Part shown: positions 1 through 5,446 of the stretch, piece by piece
Layout of the letters: the number at the start of each line of letters is the position of its first letter
Numbering within the stretch: the first letter of the stretch is position 1
Assembly (NCBI GenBank): GCA_001593875.1
Contig: LUCA01000037.1
Location: 1 to 7,026, forward strand
Length of the DNA: 7,026 nt
Direction of reading: 5' to 3'
DNA from: Candidatus Bathyarchaeota archaeon B23
GTDB taxonomy: Archaea > Thermoproteota > Bathyarchaeia > TCS64 > B23
Notes under the pieces: model-generated
Database searches by the model: none
What the model saw: only the letters and a program-made list of their open reading frames with translations
What the model was told of the DNA's origin: nothing
Made by a program: the position numbers and the translations under genes

Positions 1-390
1 GAGAAGGAGGAGGTGCTGTTAGAGAGGGGGGTTCTCTACGCCGACTACTTCTCCAGCGAGATCTACGAGGGCTACATAGAGTTCGGCGTAGGCTACGAGG
101 AGGAGGACAGGGTGACCATCTACCAGAGATATGCCCTCCTCCCCATCGGGGTTAGGAGGCTCATGGAGCACCTACAGGAGGTGTTGAGGCTATATGAGGA
201 GAGATATGGAGCCGTGGAGGCCGTTGAAGCTGTGGAGGCTGTGGAGGTAGCTCCGCCGCCTCCGCCGACGCCGACGCCTCCACCCAAGAGGGCGAGGCCC
301 AAGGCCGAGGGGAGAACCTGTCCCAACTGTGGCCACGAGAATAAGCCGACGGCCCGCTTCTGCGTCAAGTGTGGAACCCCTCTGGAGTGA
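1..390 (+). CDS. DUF3467-like domain protein with C-terminal zinc ribbon (5' end outside window)
   Basis: The reading frame is open back to base 1, so the true start is probably upstream. A GTG at 13 has a GGAGG run directly against it, too close to serve as a ribosome-binding site. Counting from that GTG (125 residues), residues 8-65 read like a DUF3467 domain (YADYF...EFGVG...ALLPIGVRRLMEHLQ...YEERYG), a small alpha/beta domain of unknown function; I recognise this by pattern only. Residues 67-78 are an Ala-Val-Glu repeat, residues 80-91 a proline-rich hinge, and residues 103-120 a zinc ribbon with CPNC and CVKC knuckles, ending in the GTPLE typical of zinc-ribbon tails. No membrane segment or signal peptide is seen, so it should be cytosolic. 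The 3' end overlaps the PrsW gene tail-to-tail. The zinc ribbon is certain; the DUF3467 assignment is moderate; the biological role is unknown. Confidence 0.8.
   Translation, partial: EKEEVLLERGVLYADYFSSEIYEGYIEFGVGYEEEDRVTIYQRYALLPIGVRRLMEHLQEVLRLYEERYGAVEAVEAVEAVEVAPPPPPTPTPPPKRARPKAEGRTCPNCGHENKPTARFCVKCGTPLE
211..246 (+). repeat. Four tandem 9-bp units encoding Ala-Val-Glu
   Basis: The units are GCCGTGGAG, GCCGTTGAA, GCTGTGGAG and GCTGTGGAG, all in frame, giving (AVE)x4. The last two are identical and the others differ only by synonymous changes. They are followed by a Pro/Thr stretch (about 250-288). Together they form a flexible linker between the N-terminal domain and the zinc ribbon. 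This is low-complexity coding sequence that could vary in copy number between strains. Confidence 0.85.
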
Positions 391-1357
391 TCCTCCTACT
401 CCACGGGGCCCTGATCCTGAAGCCCCAGAGCTCCTCATCCCTCTGAGCTGCCTTGACGTTCCGGTAGAAGATGAGGGCGTAGAGGGGCGCCAGGATGAAG
501 AGGGAGATGGGGGCTGGAGATGCGTTCCAGAGGAAGTGAAGGATCACCGCCGGGATGAGGGCGGCGATGAAGTCGGAGCGGACGATGTATCCCCGCCTCG
601 CCTTCGCATAGCCGAGGACCCTCCCCGTGAGGCCGGTGTAGAGGAGGTGGCCGAGGGCTGAGACGGCCCTCACCATCGTCATGGCTGGGAGCGGCATCGC
701 CCCCTGGATGGAGTATCGGAAGATGTAGTGGAAGTTCTCCATGAGGGCGAAGCCGGCTCCAGCCCCCGCTCCGTAGACCATCCCATCCATGTGATCGTTG
801 AACTCCCTCCCCAGCTTCTTATGCCTCGCCAGGAGGTAGACGCCCAGGACCTTCAGGGGCTCCTCGGTGAAGGCCGCCCCAGGAGTCCCTAGGAGGGAGA
901 TCATCAACAGGTCGTTGAGGAGGGCTGCGAAGATGCCGACGAAGATGCCCCACCCGACGACGAAGAGCACCAGCCCCCAGGGCTCCTCCTCGTATCGATC
1001 GTTTCGACGCATCCAGAGGAGGTAGAGGAGGGGCGGCACCAAGGCCATGAGGGTTACACCCCAGTAGGTGAGCCAATACCCCTCGTTGATGAGGAACATG
1101 CCGACGACGCCGATGACGACGCCGATGAGGAGATACCTCCTAACCGGCGAGTAGGGTGGACGACGCTCATAGACGACGTCCGTCGGCCTCAACAGCGGAG
1201 GCGGAGACCTGAAGACCAGGAGGCTGCTTAGGCCGTTCTTGACGACGCTGAAGAAGCCCACGGGCTCCCTGGGAATCTCCCTCAGGGAGCAGCCGCATTC
1301 AGGGCAGAAGAGATAGCTGGCCTCCACCTCGGTCCCGCAGTGAGGGCAGTAGGGCAC
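365..1357 (-). CDS. PrsW-family intramembrane metalloprotease with N-terminal zinc ribbon
   Basis: 330 residues with a GTG start. A GGTGAGGT Shine-Dalgarno site lies 5 nt upstream (1363-1370), which fixes this start. Residues 4-21 form a zinc ribbon (CPHC...CPEC). After a cytosolic linker, about seven hydrophobic segments span roughly 75-92, 98-115, 127-158, 192-206, 222-244, 263-277 and 282-298. PrsW signature motifs are in the expected order: EEPLK at 165-169, DHMDGMVYG at 188-196, ENFHY at 207-211, a membrane His at 237 (ALGHLLY) and H274 in LHFLWNA. In this family the Glu pair and the His residues form the presumed metal site. Bacterial PrsW cleaves the anti-sigma factor RsiW; archaea lack that system, so the substrate here is unknown. 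The gene has its own promoter but sits directly downstream of the propeller/zinc-ribbon pair. The family call is firm; the target is open. Confidence 0.9.
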   Translation of the reverse strand: MPYCPHCGTEVEASYLFCPECGCSLREIPREPVGFFSVVKNGLSSLLVFRSPPPLLRPTDVVYERRPPYSPVRRYLLIGVVIGVVGMFLINEGYWLTYWGVTLMALVPPLLYLLWMRRNDRYEEEPWGLVLFVVGWGIFVGIFAALLNDLLMISLLGTPGAAFTEEPLKVLGVYLLARHKKLGREFNDHMDGMVYGAGAGAGFALMENFHYIFRYSIQGAMPLPAMTMVRAVSALGHLLYTGLTGRVLGYAKARRGYIVRSDFIAALIPAVILHFLWNASPAPISLFILAPLYALIFYRNVKAAQRDEELWGFRIRAPWSRRITPEGFHT

Positions 1358-1362
1358 TATCT

Positions 1363-1406
1363 ACCTCACCTTTGATGGTGAGTTGAACCCCCTCAGGGCT
1401 TAAAAG
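1363..1406 (-). promoter_or_regulatory. TATA box and Shine-Dalgarno site of the PrsW-like gene
   Basis: On the minus strand, TAAACTTTTAAG (1399-1410) contains the TATA-like octamer CTTTTAAG at 1399-1406. An archaeal start site about 25 nt downstream would fall near 1376, leaving a leader of roughly 18 nt. That leader contains GGTGAGGT (1363-1370), complementary to the archaeal 16S rRNA 3' end, 5 nt before the GTG. The spacing fits a real promoter in the 50-bp gap. It is inferred from pattern only. Confidence 0.6.
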
Positions 1407-1407
1407 T

Positions 1408-2220
1408 TTATTCCACCACCGCCCTCCCGCACTCGGGGCAGTACCTCTCCCCGAGGGTGATGGGGGCGCCGCAGGAGGGGCATCTATACTCGATGTCGAC
1501 GTCGACATCGTAGAGGGTGATCCGCTCCCGAAAGGCCTGTACGGCTCTGAGGAGGCTTAGGCGGAGGTAGAGGCTGGTGGCCAGGAGGGAGGGGATGAGC
1601 ATCACGATGAAGGAGACGACGAGGAAGGCGATGACCCAGGTGAAGGCGTCGAGGAGGCTCTCCGAGGCCCTCAGGGCGAGGCCGACGGTGAGGGCGAGGC
1701 CGATGAGGGAGCCTATATCGATGAAGTCCCCCACGATCTCCAGGTAGGCCAGCCCCCTGGGATACTCGTCGGGCCTGACGACGACGATGCCCGAGTTCTC
1801 GATGACCCATATAGCCGGAATGAAGATGGTGAGGGGGAGGATAAAGAAGGCGTAGACCATGAAGTTTATCAGCTCCGAGGGGGAGCCCACCTCCACCCCC
1901 AGGATCTGATAGGCGAGGGAGAGGAGGGAGAAGGCGAAGAGGTTGGGGTAGAAGGAGAGCCTCAACACCCCCCTCAGCCCAAACCGCTCCGGCTCATGGC
2001 TGATGGAGCTGATGAGCTTCACATCCCTCCGCTTCACATCCCTCCTGGCGATCAACCTCGCAACCCTGGGGCCTGAGATATGCCACACCACCCACAACAT
2101 CAAGCCCATGCCGACGAGGAGCTCCACCATGAAGAGGCCCATGAGAAAGAAGGCGGCGACGGTGATGAGAGCCACAACCCCAAGGGAGAGGCCCAAGTTT
2201 CTATCACTGATAAGAGTCAT
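1408..2220 (-). CDS. Multi-pass membrane protein with C-terminal zinc ribbon, unknown family
   Basis: 270 residues with an ATG start. I do not recognise a named family. Hydrophobic segments lie at about 9-30, 33-49, 90-108, 118-141, 167-184 and 190-218, giving five or six membrane spans. A strongly basic loop at 51-69 (including RRDVKRRDVK) and the tail after 219 suggest both face the cytosol. The end carries a zinc ribbon with CPSC at 247-250 and CPEC at 261-264. The start codon overlaps the stop of the upstream propeller gene in an ATGA arrangement, with GGTGGTGG (2231-2238) 10 nt ahead as a possible ribosome-binding site. Translational coupling is therefore likely, making this a probable partner of the propeller protein. 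A weak TATA-like ATCTTAAATC (2245-2254), inside the end of the upstream gene, could also give a nearly leaderless transcript of this gene alone. The biochemical function is unknown. Confidence 0.8.
   Translation of the reverse strand: MTLISDRNLGLSLGVVALITVAAFFLMGLFMVELLVGMGLMLWVVWHISGPRVARLIARRDVKRRDVKLISSISHEPERFGLRGVLRLSFYPNLFAFSLLSLAYQILGVEVGSPSELINFMVYAFFILPLTIFIPAIWVIENSGIVVVRPDEYPRGLAYLEIVGDFIDIGSLIGLALTVGLALRASESLLDAFTWVIAFLVVSFIVMLIPSLLATSLYLRLSLLRAVQAFRERITLYDVDVDIEYRCPSCGAPITLGERYCPECGRAVVE
2016..2045 (-). repeat. Perfect 15-bp tandem duplication within the zinc-ribbon membrane protein
   Basis: GCTTCACATCCCTCC occurs twice back to back on the plus strand (2016-2030 and 2031-2045), an exact in-frame duplication. 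It encodes two copies of the basic pentapeptide RRDVK in the first cytosolic loop. The identity of the two copies suggests a recent slippage duplication. Confidence 0.9.
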
Positions 2221-3968
2221 CGGTGATTATCCACCACCCCTGAGGATTTAAGATTGTCACCATCCACCCTCGACGACCGTCTCGAAGTCTCGCTCCACCA
2301 CCAATAGAGGGGGAGGAGGGCGACGAGGGGTATCAGCCATAGAAGACGCCTCCAGGGGTTAACCCTCTCGAAGACGGCCCTCTCCACCATGGGGGTGACG
2401 ACCCTAAGCCGGATATGGCTGTCAGGGCCGGTGTAGGAGCCCTCCCCCTCGCCGACGAAGCCCTTAAAACGATATCCAGGCCTCGCCCTAGCTGAGACCT
2501 CCACCTCCGATCCGGAGTCATACCACCCAGAGCCGGGGGTGACGACGCCCCCCTCAGGGGGGTCTGCGACGAGGGTCAGGTAGCACTGCCTCCTCCAGTT
2601 GGCGGTCTCCGAGACGGCCGACTCCATGACTATGCGGACGGTGGCGTTGGGCCCCGTATAACCGGAGCCAACCCTGTTGCTGGTCCACTGCGTGAAGATG
2701 TATCGGACGCCGGGCTCCGTCTCCACCAGGGTGGGGTCGACGTAGAAGACGGCGACGGACCCCGGCTCATAGCGGCCGGCTCCATGGACATTACCCAGGA
2801 GGCTGTGGAGGGTCAGGTAGTAGGGGAAACGCCTCCTCAACCTATTCGAGCCCACGGCGTGGAGACGCCCATCGTAGGTGGCGACGTAGAGGTTGCCGTC
2901 GACGAGGGCGGGCGAGGAGGAGACCGGCGCCCCCAGCCTAAGCCTCCAGAGGAGGCCTCCACCATCGACGTCGAGGCAGTAGAGGCATCCATCTTCCGAC
3001 CCTACATAGGCTCGCCCCTCGGCGACCGTCGGCGAGGAGTAGAGGGGGCCCTCGGCCTCGAAGCTCCACATCAGCGAGCCGTTGAGGGCGTTGAGGCAGT
3101 AGACGTGGCCGTCTAGGGAGCCGAGGATCGTGCGGCCCTCGTAGACGGCGGGCGACGAGTAGAGGGGGCCGTCGGTCTCGAAGCTCCAGAGGAGGCGGCC
3201 ATCGGAGGCGTTGAAGGCGTAGAGGGAGCCGTCCTTGGAGCCTATGTAGACGACGCCCCCGCAGACGGCGGGCGTAGACCAGATGGAGGCCGAGGTCGCC
3301 GAGGACCAGACCTCGACGCCTGAGGTGAGGTTGAGGCAGTAGACCCAACCGTCCTCGCAGCCGAAGTAGAGGAGGCCGCCGTCATAGGCGGGGGAGGACC
3401 AGATGGCCCCCCCTCTCCCAGCCTCGACGTAGAGGGTCGGCGTCACCCCCTCCAGGGGCCAGGTGGAGTAGACCCAGAGGGGTTCACCCTCCAGGTTTAG
3501 GCAGTAGAGCCTCCCATCGTGGGAGCCGAAGAGGATTCGCCCCTCGACGACGAGGGGGGAGCAGTAGACGGCTCCGCCGGTCTGGAAGAGCCATAGGGCC
3601 TCACCCGTCGACTCATTTAGGCAGTAGAGGACGCCGTCCTCACATCCTATCAGGACCCGCCCCTCAGCGACGGCCGGCGACGACCCGATCCAGGCGTCGG
3701 TGAGGAAGTGCCAGACCTCGCAGCCGGTGGCCTCGTCGAGGCAGTAGATGATGCCTGACCCGGTTCCGATGAAGAGGGCTCCATCGACCACCGCGGGGGA
3801 GGAGAGGATGAAGCCCTGGAGCTCAGCCACCCAGAGGGTTTCGTTGACGAGGGGTCCGCTGGGGGCTATACCCAGGCGGCTGGGCCCCCCTCTATGCATA
3901 GGCCACCCCTCCCCCAGGCTGAGGGTGGGGGAGAGCAGGAGGATGAGCATCGGCAGGAGGGGGTTCAA
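2217..3968 (-). CDS. Secreted, membrane-anchored eight-bladed PQQ-like beta-propeller with two InlB-like repeats
   Basis: 583 residues from TTG 3968; an in-frame ATG at 3950 (residue 7) is an alternative. Residues 1-18 form a short hydrophobic signal peptide. Eight blades follow, each with (S/C)(S/T)P..., an aromatic/Gly strand, DG.(L/V)YCLN and a closing W. They begin near 56, 96, 137, 191, 231, 271, 311 and 351, so the register is 40-41 residues except for a 14-residue insertion after blade 3. This is the PQQ-binding-like repeat fold (BamB/quinoprotein type). No quinoprotein dehydrogenase active-site pattern is evident, so a binding or scaffold role is likelier than catalysis. Residues 383-455 and 461-533 resemble archaeal divergent InlB B-repeats (GSGWYDSGSEVEVSA, QWTS..., ETANW). 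A Trp-rich membrane segment (541-558) and a basic tail follow, so the propeller faces outward. N-glycosylation sequons occur at N42, N118, N213, N253, N296 and N441. The ligand is unknown. Confidence 0.88.
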   Translation of the reverse strand: MNPLLPMLILLLSPTLSLGEGWPMHRGGPSRLGIAPSGPLVNETLWVAELQGFILSSPAVVDGALFIGTGSGIIYCLDEATGCEVWHFLTDAWIGSSPAVAEGRVLIGCEDGVLYCLNESTGEALWLFQTGGAVYCSPLVVEGRILFGSHDGRLYCLNLEGEPLWVYSTWPLEGVTPTLYVEAGRGGAIWSSPAYDGGLLYFGCEDGWVYCLNLTSGVEVWSSATSASIWSTPAVCGGVVYIGSKDGSLYAFNASDGRLLWSFETDGPLYSSPAVYEGRTILGSLDGHVYCLNALNGSLMWSFEAEGPLYSSPTVAEGRAYVGSEDGCLYCLDVDGGGLLWRLRLGAPVSSSPALVDGNLYVATYDGRLHAVGSNRLRRRFPYYLTLHSLLGNVHGAGRYEPGSVAVFYVDPTLVETEPGVRYIFTQWTSNRVGSGYTGPNATVRIVMESAVSETANWRRQCYLTLVADPPEGGVVTPGSGWYDSGSEVEVSARARPGYRFKGFVGEGEGSYTGPDSHIRLRVVTPMVERAVFERVNPWRRLLWLIPLVALLPLYWWWSETSRRSSRVDGDNLKSSGVVDNHR

Positions 3969-3992
3969 GGACTGGGCTGATCTCCTCAGCGA

Positions 3993-4004
3993 GCCATTTA
4001 GACC
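3993..4004 (-). promoter_or_regulatory. Possible TATA element for the propeller operon
   Basis: The minus-strand sequence GGTCTAAATGGC is a weak TATA-like match centred about 30 nt before the TTG at 3968. It would give a leaderless or very short-leader transcript. That would explain why no well-placed Shine-Dalgarno site precedes the TTG: the nearest GAGGAG is about 13 nt away. This is a weak match and a tentative call. Confidence 0.3.
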
Positions 4005-4012
4005 TTGCTACA

Positions 4013-4030
4013 GCTCAAAACCTTTTTACC
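4013..4030 (+). promoter_or_regulatory. TATA/BRE-like promoter of the SDH protease-dut operon
   Basis: An A-rich BRE-like stretch (CAAAA, 4016-4020) is followed by CCTTTTTACC (4021-4030). It is centred about 30 nt before the ATG at 4056, predicting transcription start close to that ATG. This argues against translation starting further upstream at TTG 4005, which would place the promoter inside the gene. It is inferred from spacing and composition. Confidence 0.5.
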
Positions 4031-4055
4031 CCCTCCAGAGGTGTTAGTGGATGGC

Positions 4056-4916
4056 ATGGACCTGGGGGGAGTCGTCAACAACATCTGGCTCCTCATCTTC
4101 CTCCTCATGGCCTTGATGCCCAAGCTCCAGCAGTCAGCCCTGGAGAGGGCTAGGAGGAGGGAGCTGGCGAAGCTGGCGAGGAGGAGGGGGAGCAACGTCA
4201 TAACGCTGATCCACAGGCAGGAGACCATCTCCTTCCTCGGCGTCCCCATCTCCCGGTACATCGACATCGAGGACAGCGAGGAGGTCCTCAGGGCCATAAG
4301 GATGACGGCTAAGGATGCGCCCATAGACATCATCCTCCACACCCCTGGGGGCATAGCCCTAGCCGCCACCCAGATCGCCTTCGCCCTCAAGGATCACTGG
4401 GGGAGGAAGACGGTGATGATACCCCACTACGCCATGAGCGGGGGCACCCTCATCGCCCTCGCCGCCGACGAGATCATGATGGACCCCAACGCCGTGCTGG
4501 GCCCGGTGGATCCACAGCTCGGCGACCGGCAGGGGGTCTACGCCGCCGCCTCCATCCTGAAGGTGTTGGAGCAGAAGGATGTGGATAAGATCGATGACAG
4601 AACCCTCATACTGGCTGAGGAGGCGAGGAAGGCGATGGAGCAGATGAAGAGGATCGTCCGCAGACTCATCGAGGACAAGTATCCGGAGGAGAGGGTGGAG
4701 GAGATCGTGGAGAAGCTCGTCAGCGGCGTCTATACCCATGACTACCCCATAACGGCTGAGGAGGCCCAGAGGCTGCTCGGCGACCGGGTGAAGCTGGGCC
4801 TACCCGAGGAGGTCTACTCCCTCATGGGCCTCTACAGGATGGAGGTGAGACCTCGGAGACCCAGCGTCGAGTTCGTCCCCATAACACCCACACATCGAGC
4901 CGGTGAGGAGAGATGA
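4056..4916 (+). CDS. Membrane-anchored SDH-family (PF01972) serine protease, ClpP/crotonase fold
   Basis: 286 residues from ATG 4056. In-frame GTGs at 4047 and 4041 are alternatives, and a TTG at 4005 would put the promoter inside the gene. Residues 6-21 form one N-terminal membrane helix, followed by a basic amphipathic stretch (ERARRRELAKLARRRG), so the protease domain is probably cytosolic with its N-end in the membrane. The core is a ClpP-like fold of the serine dehydrogenase proteinase family: LHTPGG at 94-99 (oxyanion-type loop), HYAMSGGTLIALAADEI at 124-140 with presumed nucleophile S128, and GPVDPQ at 149-154. K169 lies 41 residues after S128, the same spacing as the Ser97/Lys138 dyad of the Pyrococcus stomatin protease 1510-N, so it is a candidate base. 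The stop overlaps the dut start (ATGA). The family is firm; substrates are unknown, with misfolded or membrane proteins plausible. Confidence 0.88.
   Translation: MDLGGVVNNIWLLIFLLMALMPKLQQSALERARRRELAKLARRRGSNVITLIHRQETISFLGVPISRYIDIEDSEEVLRAIRMTAKDAPIDIILHTPGGIALAATQIAFALKDHWGRKTVMIPHYAMSGGTLIALAADEIMMDPNAVLGPVDPQLGDRQGVYAAASILKVLEQKDVDKIDDRTLILAEEARKAMEQMKRIVRRLIEDKYPEERVEEIVEKLVSGVYTHDYPITAEEAQRLLGDRVKLGLPEEVYSLMGLYRMEVRPRRPSVEFVPITPTHRAGEER
4902..4908 (+). promoter_or_regulatory. Shine-Dalgarno site deciding the dut start
   Basis: GGTGAGG, 4 nt before ATG 4913, matches the archaeal anti-SD closely. It lies inside the 3' end of the protease gene, so dut is translated from the same message by re-initiation or direct loading. 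Confidence 0.7.
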
Positions 4917-5434
4917 GGGGGTCAGCCCTCCTAAACCGGGGGGAGATCAAAAAACTCGTCGAGGAGGAGGGCCTCATCATGGGGTACATAGACCTCGAGA
5001 CCCAGTTACAGCCTGCCGGCTTCGACCTCTCCCTAGCTGAGGTCCACGAATACCTGGACGCCGGCTCCGTCGACTTCTCCAACGCCGAGAGGAGGCTGCC
5101 CAGGACCAGGCCCCTACAGCCCGACGGGGAGGGCTGGTATAGGCTGCCGAGGGGCTGCTACCTCATCGTCTACAACGAGGCGGTGAGGATACCGCTGGAT
5201 CTGGTGGCCATAGCGAGGTCTAGGTCGACGATCCTCCGCTGCGGCGCCTCCATAGGGACGGCCGTCTGGGACCCGGGGTATGAGGGGAGGAGCTCCTCGC
5301 TCTTGGTGGTCCACAATCCGAGGGGGATCAGGCTGAGGAGGAATGCGAGGGTCACCCAGCTCCTCTTCCTCAGGGTCAGGGGGGTTGAGGAGGGGTATAG
5401 GGGGGCCTATCAGCGGGAGCGTCTGGAGGGGTAA
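4913..5434 (+). CDS. dut: Deoxyuridine 5'-triphosphate nucleotidohydrolase (dUTPase), archaeal Dcd-like type
   Basis: 173 residues, close to the usual length of archaeal trimeric dUTPases. The enzyme converts dUTP to dUMP and pyrophosphate, keeping uracil out of DNA and supplying dTMP synthesis. Visible family motifs are QPAGFDLSL at 33-41, LPRGCYLIVYNEAVRIP at 78-94, ARSRSTILRCGA at 101-112, TAVWDPGYEGR at 116-126 with the expected catalytic-type Asp120, and NARVTQLLF at 144-152. The related dCTP deaminases carry a catalytic Glu in an LEFYN-like strand. Here the equivalent stretch reads LVVHN (131-135) with Val132 at that position, so deamination is unlikely and dUTPase is preferred, although databases may label it dCTP deaminase. 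A clear ribosome-binding site and an ATGA overlap with the SDH protease gene fix the start and indicate co-transcription. It is cytosolic. Confidence 0.85.
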   Translation: MRGSALLNRGEIKKLVEEEGLIMGYIDLETQLQPAGFDLSLAEVHEYLDAGSVDFSNAERRLPRTRPLQPDGEGWYRLPRGCYLIVYNEAVRIPLDLVAIARSRSTILRCGASIGTAVWDPGYEGRSSSLLVVHNPRGIRLRRNARVTQLLFLRVRGVEEGYRGAYQRERLEG

Positions 5435-5440
5435 ACCCCT
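5427..5440 (+). repeat. Short inverted repeat at the dut stop codon
   Basis: AGGGGT (5427-5432) and ACCCCT (5435-5440) are perfect complements separated by AA, followed by TTTTAAG. As RNA it could form only a 5-bp GC stem with a four-base loop before four T residues, which is weak for a terminator. It could instead be a small operator beside the TATA-like element, or chance. Confidence 0.4.
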
Positions 5441-5446
5441 TTTAAG
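5437..5446 (+). promoter_or_regulatory. TATA-like element at the argH 5' end
   Basis: CCCTTTTAAG contains the same octamer CTTTTAAG (5439-5446) seen on the other strand before the PrsW gene. Placed 25-27 nt downstream, transcription would start near 5468, inside the long argH frame, at a GGTGAT motif (5468-5473) that precedes TTG 5477. This suggests an argH-specific promoter and a start later than GTG 5447. Confidence 0.4.

Noticed and set aside
13..15. GTG at 13 as a true start with a GGAGG ribosome-binding site
   Set aside because: The purine run touches the codon with almost no spacer, the frame is open to the window edge, and the domain appears to begin upstream.
329..661. Plus-strand open frame opposite the PrsW gene
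   Set aside because: Charged low-complexity product, no start signal, and it is antisense to a gene with clear family motifs.
2938..3348. A 136-residue Arg/Leu/Pro-rich open frame on the minus strand
   Set aside because: It is an out-of-frame reading of the propeller repeats, with biased low-complexity composition.
2860..3760. Periodic DNA similarity suggesting a CRISPR-like or satellite array
   Set aside because: The roughly 120-bp period is the coding of the 40-residue propeller blades; copies are diverged and in frame.
2217..3968. PQQ-dependent alcohol dehydrogenase
   Set aside because: Only the blade repeats match; no adjacent-Cys disulfide or catalytic Asp pattern of quinoprotein dehydrogenases is seen, and the C-end is a stalk and anchor.
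4005..4055. TTG 4005 as the start of the SDH protease
   Set aside because: It would put the likely TATA box (4021-4030) inside the coding region and add a tail not needed by the family; ATG 4056 fits promoter spacing.
4913..5434. dCTP deaminase
   Set aside because: The position of the deaminase catalytic Glu appears to be Val132, and the motif set matches archaeal dUTPase better.
5427..5446. Intrinsic terminator between dut and argH
   Set aside because: The stem would be five base pairs with only four T residues, and the T run is better explained as a TATA box.
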